Positions 36,225 through 46,045 of a DNA stretch of 64,000 nt are shown in pieces (within the stretch, counting starts at the first letter, position 1; each line of letters starts with the position of its first letter). The notes beneath the pieces are model-generated. The model did not search any database and had not been told where the DNA came from. It saw nothing but the letters and a program-made list of their open reading frames with translations. A program made the translations under genes and the position numbers. Source of the stretch: Allocoprococcus comes (GTDB lineage: Bacteria; Bacillota; Clostridia; Lachnospirales; Lachnospiraceae); NCBI RefSeq assembly GCF_013300725.1, contig NZ_JAAIMM010000002.1, positions 62,001 through 126,000 on the forward strand, given 5' to 3'.

Positions 36225-36845
36225 ATGAGTAAAGGTAATATTAGCAAGAAACAGGAAGAGATACTTGAATATATCAAATCCCAGATTCTGGAACGCGGTT
36301 TCCCACCGGCTGTCCGTGAGATTTGTGATGCTGTGAATCTGAAGTCAACTTCTTCTGTACATTCTCATCTCGAAACTCTTGAGAAGAATGGATACATACA
36401 CCGCGATCCTACCAAACCGCGCGCAATTGAAATTCTCGATGACTCTTTTAATCTAACCAGACGCGAGATGGTACAGATTCCGATCGTTGGGCGTGTTGCC
36501 GCCGGAGAACCAATCCTGGCAGAGGAAAATATTGAAGACTATTATCCGGTACCTACCGAGTATATTTCTTCGAACAAGGAACTTTTTATGCTGAAGGTTC
36601 AGGGTGAAAGTATGGTAAATGCAGGTATTCTGGATGGTGATTATGTTGTTGTAGAAAAGCAGCCAACTGCGGAGAATGGAGATATGGTTGTTGCCCTGAT
36701 TGAAGATGGCGCAACAGTCAAGACCTTTTACAGAGAAGAAGGTGTCATCCGTCTCCAGCCGGAGAATGATGCAATGGAACCTTTTATTCTGGAGGATGTC
36801 ACAATTTTAGGAAAAGTTGTAGCTGTTATGCGTTTCTTCCGTTAA
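36225..36845 (+). CDS. lexA: LexA, SOS response repressor and self-cleaving protease
   Basis: The 206-residue protein has an N-terminal winged HTH (residues about 1-65, GFPPAVREICDAVNLKSTSS), the Ala-Gly cleavage site in GRVAAGEPI near 88-89 and the S24 protease dyad Ser in GESMVNAG and Lys in GATVKTFY. It represses DNA-damage genes and destroys itself when RecA filaments form. The start at 36225 has AGGAGG upstream; an earlier in-frame ATG at 36186 lacks one. It is divergent from yneA-like with five LexA boxes between. Confidence 0.95.
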   Translation: MSKGNISKKQEEILEYIKSQILERGFPPAVREICDAVNLKSTSSVHSHLETLEKNGYIHRDPTKPRAIEILDDSFNLTRREMVQIPIVGRVAAGEPILAEENIEDYYPVPTEYISSNKELFMLKVQGESMVNAGILDGDYVVVEKQPTAENGDMVVALIEDGATVKTFYREEGVIRLQPENDAMEPFILEDVTILGKVVAVMRFFR

Positions 36846-36919
36846 TACGAAGTTCTGTTTTACAGCTGGTATTGCCACACGTTATGGTTCCCCTTTTTTT
36901 ACAAAGTAATCTATAGCAC

Positions 36920-36982
36920 AACAGGTGATAAACTGCAGATTTCTTTATCCAAAAGATAATATGCGGTTCATCACCTGTTTTT
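36920..36982. terminator. Terminator between convergent lexA and pepV
   Basis: An extended stem (AACAGGTGATAAACTGCA pairing with TGCGGTTCATCACCTGTT, about 17 positions) is followed by TTTTTA on the + strand. It lies between the lexA stop and the pepV stop. Confidence 0.8.
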
Positions 36983-37023
36983 ATATTGACATTTTTATTT
37001 TCTATATGTCTTTCTCTTAGTAT

Positions 37024-38391
37024 TTATTTTTTTGCAAGTTCATACATCGCTGCTGCTGTAATCTGCAGTGCACGGAGAAGCCTTTCTACTTCTACATGTT
37101 CATCCGGCTGATGGATCACGTCTGCTTCTCCTGGAAATACTGGTCCAAATGCTACCATATTCGGGAATTTCTTTGCATAAGTTCCACCACCGATTGCAAG
37201 CGGCTCCAGATGCTCGCCGGTCTCCTCCTCATATACATGAACAAGCTTTGTCACCAGTTCAGAGTCCTTTGGTACATAAAGAATTTTGTGGTTATTTTTC
37301 CGAAGAACGTCAAATGTATAGCTGTTGATATGATTGACCAGTGTATCATCGACAACTTTCTGATCTGCATTTTTCGGATAACGGACATCTAATGTAAAAT
37401 AGGTCTTTTCTCCGTCATAATGGACGATACCAAGGTTTACGGTCGTCTCACCGGTTTCTTCATCCACATAATGTACACCAAGTGATTCTCCGTTTGTCTC
37501 TGTTCCAATCTCTTTCAGCAGAAATTCCATCAGTTGCTGGAATTCTCCACCAAATTCATTCTCTTTGACAGCATTCAGGAGCAGGATCGCTGCATTCACT
37601 CCAAGATGAGGTGTGCTTCCATGTGCACTTCTTCCTACCGCTTCAACAATTGTTTTCCCATCTTCATGTGTCACAGTAATACCTTCTGATTCTGTAACTT
37701 TAATATCGCCTTTTACAACCAGTTTACATGTCGGAATCACAACATTATCAGCAATTCCACCCCCAAAATATTCTACTTCGATATGTCCCTTGTCATAAAC
37801 CTTTGAACCGCCCTTGATGCCAGTCGTTCCTTTTTCACAGAAAATAACCGGGAAATCTGCATCCGGAGTAAATCCGATCGTCGGCATCTCATATCCGTTC
37901 TCTACGTAATACGCCGCACATGAAGAGCCACATTCCTCATCAGATCCAAAAATAACACGGATTCTGCGGTCAATTGGAAGATTCAGGTCACGGATCGCCT
38001 TCAATGCATAAATCGATCCAATGATCGGTCCCTTATCATCCAGACATCCTCTTCCCCAAAGGATTCCATCGTGGATCTCGGCACCATAGGCAGGATAAGT
38101 CCAGCCGGTATCACCAGCCGGTACAACGTCTACATGGCCGAGAACGCCTACCATCTCTTTTCCTTCTCCATATTCTACCCAGCCGATACGATTGTCTGCC
38201 TGCCCAACCTTGAAGCCAAGTTTGCGGCCAAGTTCAAGGGCATCTTCCAGAGCAGCCTTCGGTCCAGGACCATATGGCGCGTCTGGCTGTGCCTCACCAC
38301 GCACGCTTTCAATTCTCATGTTCTGTTGGATTCCAGCAAGAATTTCATCCTTCATCTCCATAATCCTGCTGTTTAATGCTTCATAACTCAT
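37024..38391 (-). CDS. pepV: M20-family dipeptidase, PepV-like
   Basis: The 455-residue protein has the M20 metal-binding order: GVLGHVDVVPAGD, GRGCLDDKGP, the GSDEECGSS catalytic Glu, and late His in VIHQPDEHVE. Length and sequence fit PepV/Sapep, a zinc dipeptidase that also hydrolyses other short peptides in the cytoplasm. The start at 38391 is preferred to 38406 for its GGGG site. It stands alone, with terminators at both ends. Confidence 0.9.
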   Translation of the reverse strand: MSYEALNSRIMEMKDEILAGIQQNMRIESVRGEAQPDAPYGPGPKAALEDALELGRKLGFKVGQADNRIGWVEYGEGKEMVGVLGHVDVVPAGDTGWTYPAYGAEIHDGILWGRGCLDDKGPIIGSIYALKAIRDLNLPIDRRIRVIFGSDEECGSSCAAYYVENGYEMPTIGFTPDADFPVIFCEKGTTGIKGGSKVYDKGHIEVEYFGGGIADNVVIPTCKLVVKGDIKVTESEGITVTHEDGKTIVEAVGRSAHGSTPHLGVNAAILLLNAVKENEFGGEFQQLMEFLLKEIGTETNGESLGVHYVDEETGETTVNLGIVHYDGEKTYFTLDVRYPKNADQKVVDDTLVNHINSYTFDVLRKNNHKILYVPKDSELVTKLVHVYEEETGEHLEPLAIGGGTYAKKFPNMVAFGPVFPGEADVIHQPDEHVEVERLLRALQITAAAMYELAKK

Positions 38392-38469
38392 TATTACATT
38401 CCCCACTTTCTTGTGTATTCCATCTGTATTCTATTATACACGATACATCTTTAGAAACCAAATAATATT

Positions 38470-38919
38470 TTAACAAATCTGTTCCGAATCCAGCACGATC
38501 GTAAATGGACCGTCATTCAAAAGAGATACCTTCATATCCGCACCAAAGTTTCCTCTTTCCACAACCGGGATCACTTTCTTACATTCTTCAATAATATATT
38601 CATACAGTTCATTTGCCATATCCGGTGCACCTGCCTCAATAAAACTTGGGCGGAATCCTTTTTTACAGTTTGCGTATAAGGTAAACTGGGAAATAAGAAG
38701 AAGTTCTCCATCCACATCCTTCAGGGCAAGATTGGTCTTTCCGTTCTCATCTTCAAAAATGCGGAGTCCTGTCAGCTTCTTTACCATTTTGTCTGCAATC
38801 TCCCTGGTATCATCCTGTGCCACTCCGATCAGCACCATAAATCCTTTTCCAATCTTTCCGATCACTTCTCCTTCTACCGCAACCTCGGCATGTGCTACTC
38901 TCTGAATTACAAATTTCAT
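38470..38919 (-). CDS. dtd: D-aminoacyl-tRNA deacylase
   Basis: The 149-residue protein has the DTD motifs: [12 protein letters not shown] (S-Q-F-T-L) and a late [11 protein letters not shown], in which the usual GPVT is GPFT. It removes D-amino acids mischarged on tRNA and is normally about 145-150 residues. The start at 38919 (AGGAG upstream) is chosen over an 11-residue longer frame. Confidence 0.93.
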   Translation of the reverse strand: MKFVIQRVAHAEVAVEGEVIGKIGKGFMVLIGVAQDDTREIADKMVKKLTGLRIFEDENGKTNLALKDVDGELLLISQFTLYANCKKGFRPSFIEAGAPDMANELYEYIIEECKKVIPVVERGNFGADMKVSLLNDGPFTIVLDSEQIC

Positions 38920-39007
38920 GTTTCCTTGTCTCCTCTTCTTTTTATTTGACACTATAATGCCTGTGTTCCGAAAATATCAGAACATAAGTATTCTGCTACA
39001 GGCCTAA

Positions 39008-39037
39008 AAAACGGGGGATTTTTATTTCCCCCGTTTT
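39008..39037 (-). terminator. Terminator after the cytidylate-kinase-like gene
   Basis: The perfect 11-bp stem AAAACGGGGGA / TCCCCCGTTTT is followed on the minus strand by a T-run, just downstream of the gene ending at 39059. Confidence 0.8.
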
Positions 39038-39058
39038 ATAACATTATAATCGCTGTTC

Positions 39059-39694
39059 TTACTCTTCCATGCTTTCCTTTAATTCAAGAAGGTCTTTGAT
39101 AGCTTTCACACATCCGTCAACACCAAACTTGGAACTGTTCATACAAATATCATAACTTTCGGCATCGCCCCATTTTTTGTTGGTATAATAATTGTAATAG
39201 CTTGCCCTGCGTTTATCTGTCTTATGTATCAGATCTTTTGCCTTGTTATCTGGCAGTTCATTCAGCTTCGCTACATTTTTGATCCTGTCTTCCAGATCTG
39301 CATGAATGAATACACTTAGTACATCATCCCGCTCTTCCAGTGCATAGTCCGCACATCTTCCTACCAGTACACACGGTCCTTCCTCCGCAATCTTTTTGAT
39401 CGCATCAAACTGTGCAAGGAAAATCTTGTGATTTAGTGGCATTTCATTGACAGAACCGGATGCAAATCCCATAGAATATGTATCCATTACCAATGAATAT
39501 AGAAAACTGTTCGTCGGTTTTTCATCATGTGTCTCAAAAAGCTCTTTGCATATCTTACTGTCCTTTGCTGCCCGTGACAACAACTCTTTATCATAAAACT
39601 TAATTCCCAGTTCATCTGCCAGGCGTTTTCCAATTTCGTGTCCTCCGCTTCCAAACTGACGACCTATCGTTATAATTGTATGTGTTTTACTCAT
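39059..39694 (-). CDS. Cytidylate-kinase-like P-loop protein
   Basis: The 211-residue protein begins with ITIGRQFGSGGHEIGKRLAD, the P-loop of the cytidylate-kinase-like family (PF13189). It is shorter and diverged compared with genuine CMP kinase, so its nucleotide substrate is uncertain. The start ATG at 39694 is preferred to GTG at 39703, whose ribosome site is too close. It is a single gene, ending in a terminator. Confidence 0.8.
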   Translation of the reverse strand: MSKTHTIITIGRQFGSGGHEIGKRLADELGIKFYDKELLSRAAKDSKICKELFETHDEKPTNSFLYSLVMDTYSMGFASGSVNEMPLNHKIFLAQFDAIKKIAEEGPCVLVGRCADYALEERDDVLSVFIHADLEDRIKNVAKLNELPDNKAKDLIHKTDKRRASYYNYYTNKKWGDAESYDICMNSSKFGVDGCVKAIKDLLELKESMEE

Positions 39695-39777
39695 AAACGT
39701 CACGCTCCTTTACAGGTCATTACTCCTTGATTGTTCTATACATATTATATAACAATTCCAGGTAAATGTATAGATTT

Positions 39778-40695
39778 CTATGACATTCTGCGTAGTTTTT
39801 TCAATAAATTTTCAAAATATTCTGGAAGTGGGGCATCAAATTCCATATATTCTCCGGTTCTCGGATGGATAATTCCAAGAATTTTCGCATGAAGTGTCTG
39901 CCCCTGTAGTGTCCACGGACATTTTGCAGGACCATATACACAGTCTCCAAGCAATGGATGATGGATACTTGCCATATGCACACGGATCTGATGTGTACGA
40001 CCGGTTTCAAGCTCACAGGCAATATAAGTATAATCGCCAAACCGCTCCAGTACCCGGTAGTGTGTCACCGCATCTCTGCCGTTTTTTTCATTGATACTCA
40101 TTTTCTTCCGGTCAATCGGATGGCGTCCGACCGGCGCATTCACAGTGCCGGAGTCTTCCTTGATATTGCCATGTACAATTGCATGATAAACCCGCTTAAT
40201 GCTGTGTTCTTTTAACTGCTCTGCAAGGATCTGGTGTGCGGTATCATTTTTACATACCAGAAGAGAACCGGTAGTATCCATATCGATCCGGTGTACGATT
40301 CCCGGACGCATTACACCGTTGATTCCTGAAAGCTGGTCTTTGCAATGATACATGATCGCATTGACCAGAGTTCCGGTATAATGACCTGCTGCCGGGTGCA
40401 CTACCATCCCTTTCGGCTTATTAACCACCAGGATATCTTCATCTTCATAGAGAATATCCAGTGGTATATTTTCCGGCAGGATATCCGGTTCCGTCAAATC
40501 CGGTATCGTAATCCGGATCTGATCTCCCTTTGCAACCTTATAGTTAGATTTGATTACCGCAGAATTCACCTTTACATTTTTTTCTTTTATCAGTTTCTGA
40601 ATATAAGAACGGGAAAGCTCCGGCACTTTCTCTGTGAGAAATTTGTCGATTCTCTCCCCTGCATTTTCTTCACTCTGAAATTCTTTAATCTGCAT
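39778..40695 (-). CDS. rluD: Pseudouridine synthase, RluA/RluD family
   Basis: The 305-residue protein has an N-terminal S4 domain (ERIDKFLTEKVPELSRSYIQK, about residues 13-60) and the catalytic motif HRIDMDTTGSLLV near 130-142 with the Asp nucleophile. It isomerises uridines in 23S rRNA. The start at 40695 has AGGAG; a longer frame to 40737 would cover the end of lspA further. It overlaps lspA by 11 bases and is probably co-transcribed with it. Confidence 0.9.
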   Translation of the reverse strand: MQIKEFQSEENAGERIDKFLTEKVPELSRSYIQKLIKEKNVKVNSAVIKSNYKVAKGDQIRITIPDLTEPDILPENIPLDILYEDEDILVVNKPKGMVVHPAAGHYTGTLVNAIMYHCKDQLSGINGVMRPGIVHRIDMDTTGSLLVCKNDTAHQILAEQLKEHSIKRVYHAIVHGNIKEDSGTVNAPVGRHPIDRKKMSINEKNGRDAVTHYRVLERFGDYTYIACELETGRTHQIRVHMASIHHPLLGDCVYGPAKCPWTLQGQTLHAKILGIIHPRTGEYMEFDAPLPEYFENLLKKLRRMS

Positions 40696-41212
40696 GCTTC
40701 TGCTCCTGTCTGCGCGAATAAATAGAAAAATCTTCATCTTTATAATAAAAGAAGATCAGCAGAACCAGAACGATAAACGTCACAGTCACATAAACATCCG
40801 CCACGTTGAAAATCGGGAAATCAATCAGTGAAAAATAAAAAAAGTCCACCACATATCCTCTGATCAGACGGTCAATAAAATTTCCGATTGCTCCGGCTGT
40901 CAGAACGATCATACAGATTCTGAGTGGCAGATATCTTTTTTCTACCGGAGTTCTGCCATAAAACCAGCTCACAACAACAAGGATCACAACGGTCATGATG
41001 ACAAAAAACCATCGCTGGTTCTGAAAAATCCCAAATGCGGCTCCTCTGTTTTCAAGATAATGCAATTCAAAAACATTATTCCACAACACAAATGCGGACT
41101 GATCCTTCAAATGTGCAATTGCCAGAAGCTTTGTATACTGATCCAGAAGCACCAGGATTACGACTCCAAGTGCTGCAAAAATATACTGTTTTAAACCTGG
41201 TCTGTTCTTCAT
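40685..41212 (-). CDS. lspA: Lipoprotein signal peptidase (signal peptidase II)
   Basis: The 175-residue protein has four membrane segments and the two catalytic Asp regions (GNFIDRLIRGYVVDF and FNVADVYV), with the early LDQYTK motif. It cuts lipoprotein precursors in the membrane before the lipid-modified Cys. Start at 41212 with AAGGAG upstream. The D-alanyl-D-alanine carboxypeptidase gene at 46 kb encodes one likely substrate. Confidence 0.95.
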   Translation of the reverse strand: MKNRPGLKQYIFAALGVVILVLLDQYTKLLAIAHLKDQSAFVLWNNVFELHYLENRGAAFGIFQNQRWFFVIMTVVILVVVSWFYGRTPVEKRYLPLRICMIVLTAGAIGNFIDRLIRGYVVDFFYFSLIDFPIFNVADVYVTVTFIVLVLLIFFYYKDEDFSIYSRRQEQKHAD

Positions 41213-41237
41213 ATGCTCTCCTTTACTGCTAATGCCA

Positions 41238-42014
41238 TTAGGTATACTTTCGGATTGTAACATAATAACGTCCCTTTTTTGTCTCAGAAAGAACTCCTTC
41301 GTACTGAAAACGTCCCATCTGCCTTACGGATATGATATCGTTGTCCTTTACATGATATCCATTACTGGTAATCAGCTTTCCGTTTACATATACACGCCCA
41401 GCCTCAATCAATGCAGTTAGTTTACTTCTGGACGAAGAAAAAGCCAGCGAAAGAAGGGAATCCAGGCGTACTGACGCAACAGTCCCCTTAATCTCTTCGT
41501 ACTTTGGCTCCCATTTAAAATCTGCATTTTCTACTTCTACGGCACGGACAGTTGTATGACGCACCCTGGTCAGTTCTTTTGCAAGAAACTCCGTCAGTTC
41601 CTGATGTACAAAAACATAAGCTTCCTTATCGTGAATCAGAATATCTCCCGTCTTTGCCCGTGTGATCCCAAGGTTCAGAAGTGCACCCAGATAATCTCTG
41701 TGTGATAATTCCTCAGCAAATTTCGGCTGCAGCGGACTAATTTTCAGAATGCGGATCGGATATGTACTGTGGATACTATCCTCGTCCATATACATATAAA
41801 AAGCATCAGGTAGAAATGCTGCCATCTGACGCTCTGACGGATCATACCCGCCAAAGGTCCTGTATGGAACAGGGAACGAATCCTTCGGCGTAGTATGTAA
41901 TATATTCAGTTCATTCAGGTTCAGGAAATCGGAATACATAATGATTCCTCTCTGATAAGCAATGTTAGACAGCTCAATCAGACGCTTGCGAAGTAAAGTC
42001 TCTTCTTTTTCCAT
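41238..42014 (-). CDS. ylmH: S4-domain RNA-binding protein, YlmH-like
   Basis: The 258-residue protein has an N-terminal region typical of YlmH and a C-terminal S4 RNA-binding domain (SRSKLTALIEAGRVYVNGKLI, about residues 190-215). In Gram-positives ylmH lies in the ylm cluster between sepF and divIVA or lspA, as here. It is linked to ribosome rescue and division. Follows sepF by 17 bases. Confidence 0.88.
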   Translation of the reverse strand: MEKEETLLRKRLIELSNIAYQRGIIMYSDFLNLNELNILHTTPKDSFPVPYRTFGGYDPSERQMAAFLPDAFYMYMDEDSIHSTYPIRILKISPLQPKFAEELSHRDYLGALLNLGITRAKTGDILIHDKEAYVFVHQELTEFLAKELTRVRHTTVRAVEVENADFKWEPKYEEIKGTVASVRLDSLLSLAFSSSRSKLTALIEAGRVYVNGKLITSNGYHVKDNDIISVRQMGRFQYEGVLSETKKGRYYVTIRKYT

Positions 42015-42031
42015 ACCCTGTCTTCTTTCTT

Positions 42032-42577
42032 CTAGTAACGGTTCTGGATCGGTACATCGAACGAAGTATTCAGAAGATCCTGCATATCGCCGGAAATATC
42101 AACATTTGCCGGTGTTACCAGGAAAATATAACTTGAAATCTTCTGAAGATTACCATCAATTGCAAAAGCAGATCCTGATGTGAAATCAATAATTCTCTGC
42201 GCAATCTCAAGATCCATACCTTCCAGATTCAAAATAACAGTTCTTCCTGCAAGAAGAGTCTCTGTGATCTCGCGTGTATCATCCATTGCGTTTGGTTTGA
42301 TTACGCAAACTTCCATTGCAGGGGCATTTCTGCGTGTGGAAGGCTGGCGCATCGGGGTAACTTTATTTGAACGACCTGATTTTTTAAGCTGATAGTCTTC
42401 CTCTTCTTCTTCGTAAGCAGCCGGTTTGTCTTTCTTTCCAAAAATATTCTTTTTTGGCTTCTCATCCTCATATGACTCATCTTCAAAATCGTCATCATCA
42501 TCGTAGAAATCATCATCATACTCATCATCATCGCCGTTTAATTTCATAACGTCTAAAAACTTATCTAATACTCCCAT
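42032..42577 (-). CDS. sepF: Cell division protein SepF
   Basis: The 181-residue protein has an N-terminal amphipathic start (MGVLDKFLDVMKL, membrane anchor), an acidic Asp/Glu/Tyr-rich linker (residues about 15-70) and the C-terminal SepF fold (GRTVILNLEGMD, AQRIIDFTSG). It bundles and anchors FtsZ filaments at the septum. It lies between yggS and ylmH, the usual ylm order. Confidence 0.93.
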   Translation of the reverse strand: MGVLDKFLDVMKLNGDDDEYDDDFYDDDDDFEDESYEDEKPKKNIFGKKDKPAAYEEEEEDYQLKKSGRSNKVTPMRQPSTRRNAPAMEVCVIKPNAMDDTREITETLLAGRTVILNLEGMDLEIAQRIIDFTSGSAFAIDGNLQKISSYIFLVTPANVDISGDMQDLLNTSFDVPIQNRY

Positions 42578-42605
42578 TTTTCTTATACACTCCTATCTGT
42601 AGTAT

Positions 42606-43313
42606 CTAAATCTGATGAGCATAATTTCGCTCGCCAAAAATTGCTGTCCCTATTCGAACCATGGTGGCTCCCTCTTCTATAGCAACTTCAAAATCATTGG
42701 TCATCCCCATTGAAAGAATACTCATGTTAACATTATCAACTTTTTCCTTTGCAATGTCAACAGATAATTTTCGTAAGTTTGCAAAATGTATACGATTTTC
42801 TTCCGGGTTTTCTACAAACGGAGCAATTGTCATCAATCCTTGTACTTTTATATTCTGAAATCTGACAATTTCATGAATAAAATCCATAACTTCCTCTGGC
42901 ATCAGGCCGAATTTTGTATCTTCTTTTGCCATGTTTACTTCGAGAAGCACATTTGCAACAATACCTTTTTTTGCTGCTTCTTTATCAATTGTTTCCGCAA
43001 GACGGATAGAATCAACGGAATGGATCAGCTCTGCCTTATCGATGATATATTTTACTTTGTTGCGCTGCAGATGACCAATCATCTGCCAGTGAATATCCTT
43101 CGGCATTACGTCATATTTTTCATCCAGTTCCTGTACTTTATTTTCACCAAAATAACGGCAGCCGTAAGCATACGCTTCTTCCAGCATTTCTACCGGTTTG
43201 GTCTTGCTGACAGCAATCAGTGTTACATCCTCCCGCTTCCTGCCGGAGCGCTCGCATGCAGCGCATACACGTGCTTCCACATCTTTTAAGTTTTCTGTGA
43301 TCATTTCTTTCAC
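42606..43313 (-). CDS. PLP-binding homeostasis protein, YggS family
   Basis: The 235-residue TIM-barrel protein has the PLP Lys in TLIAVSKTKP near residue 36 and the late SMGMTNDFEVAIEEG phosphate-binding motif. It buffers pyridoxal phosphate rather than catalysing. It is part of the ylm cluster upstream of sepF. Confidence 0.92.
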   Translation of the reverse strand: MKEMITENLKDVEARVCAACERSGRKREDVTLIAVSKTKPVEMLEEAYAYGCRYFGENKVQELDEKYDVMPKDIHWQMIGHLQRNKVKYIIDKAELIHSVDSIRLAETIDKEAAKKGIVANVLLEVNMAKEDTKFGLMPEEVMDFIHEIVRFQNIKVQGLMTIAPFVENPEENRIHFANLRKLSVDIAKEKVDNVNMSILSMGMTNDFEVAIEEGATMVRIGTAIFGERNYAHQI

Positions 43314-43321
43314 TCCATTTC

Positions 43322-44737
43322 TTATTGACTTACTATCTGATTATCCCGAACAGAATCTCCGTTCAGGGCAATATGATCATAATTGGAAAGACTGTAGCTG
43401 TTTCCTTCTGCAATAATATAGTATTCATCACCCTCGCTCAGGATCTGAACCTGCCTGAATACAGCATAGCCTTTATTGACATTATAAACTCCTTTGATGC
43501 TTTCGGTTTTCACAAGATCCATCGTATCGGAAGATTCCGGCAGCAAAAGAGTATCTCCTTTTTTCAGATTCTCTGTATCCAGATATGCAATACCCGATTC
43601 CGTATCCTCGTTAATGATCGTCACCGGAATAAATTCCGTTGTCGTCTTTCCTTTTTTGGTCGTCTGCCTGTAGACACCTTCGTTCTGAGAAGCTCCGCCA
43701 CTCGTAATATAATCTACCGGAACAGCATAACAGTCTTTCTCCGTTACCGAGGTTTTCGGAATCTTAAGCCCGGACTCGTCTTCCAGGATCAGTTCAATAT
43801 TCACAAACCGTTCATCTGCATACCGGATCATGGAGTCCTTAAAAGTAATATTAGCGTAAACATCATTTTTCTTTTCCGTAAGCCGCATGGTTCCCCACTG
43901 GCTCTTATTATCCTTCAGGAATTTTACCTCAACAGAAAGGGAATCTTCCCCGTTCATTTTTTTCTGGAAGGTTTCTGCCAGATCAGAGGTCAGGCGTATC
44001 GTTACCGTCCACTCTTCATCTGTGACCAGACGGTATACCGGCTGCCCTGCATCAATCTTTTGGTTGCCCGAAAGCTCTGTGACACTATAATTTGCCTTAT
44101 CAAACATCTCATCCGTGATATTATCTGTCGTCAGATTTTCATAGCCATCTACCGAAAGCTCAACGATTCCGTCATCCTGGCTTTGAAATGCATCTACATT
44201 TCCGGACTGCAGAATAGAATTCAGCTGTGCAACCCTGCTCTGTGTTGTATTGTTCTGTAAGATCGCTGTTACTTCACTTTTCAGATTTGATGCCGTCTTA
44301 AACTCCTCCGGCGAATAGGATTCATTAAATCCCTGTGCCTTCAGCAGAATACTGTTCCATTCATCTGCATTCAAGGAAACTTCTTCATTGCTGTCCTGAT
44401 CCGTCTGTGTCTCGAGCTTGGAAGACGTAATTGTGTAAATATTGGTTCCAAGTGCAACCTTTTGTGCATCGTCTACAAAATAATTGACATATCCGCTTTT
44501 TTCAGCATTTACCACCGTTTCTTTTCTGAGAATCATTCCGGTAAGATTTCTGTCTTTTAAGATGCTTCCTTCCCGTACCTCATATACACTCACTCTGTCT
44601 TTTGTAAAATAGATCAGAACGGTAAAAACAAGATATACAAAAATAATTCCAAACAGAATCGTACCAATATTTAAATGTCCTTTTCGTTTATACTTCTGGA
44701 GGCTGACAACCTCCGTATTCTTCTTTTTCCCAGCCAA
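43322..44737 (-). CDS. HlyD-like membrane-fusion/adaptor protein
   Basis: The 471-residue protein has an N-terminal membrane segment (LNIGTILFGIIFVYLVFTVLI, about 20-40), then a long extracytoplasmic region with a barrel-sandwich-like hybrid core split by a helical stretch (about 80-270). A C-terminal beta-rich part follows. HlyD-type adaptors normally pair with an ABC exporter, but no exporter gene is adjacent. The gene sits 8 bases before yggS, in the ylm cluster, so an envelope or division role is equally possible. Confidence 0.75.
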   Translation of the reverse strand: MAGKKKNTEVVSLQKYKRKGHLNIGTILFGIIFVYLVFTVLIYFTKDRVSVYEVREGSILKDRNLTGMILRKETVVNAEKSGYVNYFVDDAQKVALGTNIYTITSSKLETQTDQDSNEEVSLNADEWNSILLKAQGFNESYSPEEFKTASNLKSEVTAILQNNTTQSRVAQLNSILQSGNVDAFQSQDDGIVELSVDGYENLTTDNITDEMFDKANYSVTELSGNQKIDAGQPVYRLVTDEEWTVTIRLTSDLAETFQKKMNGEDSLSVEVKFLKDNKSQWGTMRLTEKKNDVYANITFKDSMIRYADERFVNIELILEDESGLKIPKTSVTEKDCYAVPVDYITSGGASQNEGVYRQTTKKGKTTTEFIPVTIINEDTESGIAYLDTENLKKGDTLLLPESSDTMDLVKTESIKGVYNVNKGYAVFRQVQILSEGDEYYIIAEGNSYSLSNYDHIALNGDSVRDNQIVSQ

Positions 44738-44754
44738 AAATCAAGCCTCCAAAT

Positions 44755-45699
44755 CTATTCGGATTTTAACAGGCGCAGTGCCGCACCATTCAGATAATCA
44801 CAGCACCTGCCCTGATACCTGCCTTCCTCTTCCATCTTCTGCAGCAGTTCATCCCTCAGCCTCCACCAGCTGCATCCCCAGTTACAGAACACCGCATCTT
44901 TCTCAGGAATTCTTGAAAACATTCGTTCTACTGCCACGGTTTCCGGAATCTGTTCAAGAAACGTAATCACTCTTTCAAAGTATTCTTCCTTTGAACATAC
45001 CGTTATTTTACCATTTTCATACCAATCACACAACCGTGTATTTCTGGCAATATAAAGCGAGTGCAGTTTCACAATATCCACGCCGAGCGCAGTAAGGATT
45101 CTTGCAGTCTCTTTTGCATCCGCTGCCGTATCTCCCGGAAGATTAAGAATCACATGGGTACAGATTGAAATAGCGGTATAGCTTTTGATCCGCAGTACTG
45201 CATCAATAAATTCAGCGAGACCATGTCCCCTGTCGATCATCTGCAGTGTATGATAATTTGCCGTCTGTAGTCCAAGTTCTACATTCATCTGAATTCCGGT
45301 CATCGCGCGGATATCTCTCATAATATCAAGATACTCAGCCGAAACACAATCCGGTCTTGTAGAAACAGATATCTCCACGACACCCGGAATTCTGGTAGCC
45401 TCCATCAGATAACTGCGAAATCTGTCCGGAGGAAGAAAAGTATTGGTATAATTCTGAAAATATGCAATATATTTGTTGGCATGGTATTTTCTCGTGATCA
45501 TCTGTCTGGTCCGTGTCAGCTGTTCTGTGACAGGAACCACAGCCGCCATTGCCTCAAATCCGGTTCCTGCACCGGCACAGAATGCACATCCATCTCCGTC
45601 AAGACGGTTCGGACATGTGACCGGAAGATTCACCGGAAGCTTGTATACTTTTTCACCATATTTGTTTTTCAGGTAATCCGAATATTTATAATATAACAT
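44755..45699 (-). CDS. Radical SAM protein, TIGR01212/YhcC type
   Basis: The 314-residue protein has an iron-sulfur Cys cluster near residues 29-42 with the spacing seen in this family (Cys, then CAFC), and radical SAM beta-barrel motifs (VELGLQTANYHTL). Members are near tRNA-modifying elongator enzymes, but the function is not known. It is divergent from the DUF378 gene. Confidence 0.88.
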   Translation of the reverse strand: MLYYKYSDYLKNKYGEKVYKLPVNLPVTCPNRLDGDGCAFCAGAGTGFEAMAAVVPVTEQLTRTRQMITRKYHANKYIAYFQNYTNTFLPPDRFRSYLMEATRIPGVVEISVSTRPDCVSAEYLDIMRDIRAMTGIQMNVELGLQTANYHTLQMIDRGHGLAEFIDAVLRIKSYTAISICTHVILNLPGDTAADAKETARILTALGVDIVKLHSLYIARNTRLCDWYENGKITVCSKEEYFERVITFLEQIPETVAVERMFSRIPEKDAVFCNWGCSWWRLRDELLQKMEEEGRYQGRCCDYLNGAALRLLKSE

Positions 45700-45779
45700 A
45701 TTTTTCCTCTCATTTATGAATAATCACATAATTTTAACACATACTAACCGCATAGAATCGTATAAGGAGGATGTTTTAC

Positions 45780-45986
45780 ATGAAATGGTTTGATAATACA
45801 GCACTCACAGTCGTGATCATCGGTGCTGTGAACTGGCTTCTGATCGGTATATTCCGTCTGGACCTTATTGCCTGGCTTTTTGGAAATATGTCATGGCTCT
45901 CACGTATCGTCTACACGATCGTCGGACTGTGCGGTCTCTACCTGATCAGTCTTTTTGGCAGGATCGGATCCATGTCTGAATCTTAA
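45780..45986 (+). CDS. DUF378 small membrane protein
   Basis: The 68-residue protein has two membrane segments (ALTVVIIGAVNWLLIGIF and SRIVYTIVGLCGLYLISLF). The length and GAVNWLLIG pattern match the DUF378 family, of unknown function. Start at 45780 has GGAGG 9 bases upstream. Ends before a strong terminator. Confidence 0.88.
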   Translation: MKWFDNTALTVVIIGAVNWLLIGIFRLDLIAWLFGNMSWLSRIVYTIVGLCGLYLISLFGRIGSMSES

Positions 45987-46045
45987 TATGCCCAGGTAAT
46001 GTACCCGATATCATCCCGGTGTATTTTTTACATGCCTGAAAAAAG

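Noticed and set aside
43325-44260. Plus-strand 311-codon ORF over the HlyD-like gene
   Set aside because: Shadow with Ile/Arg/Phe-rich composition and no family match; the minus-strand gene fits the cluster.
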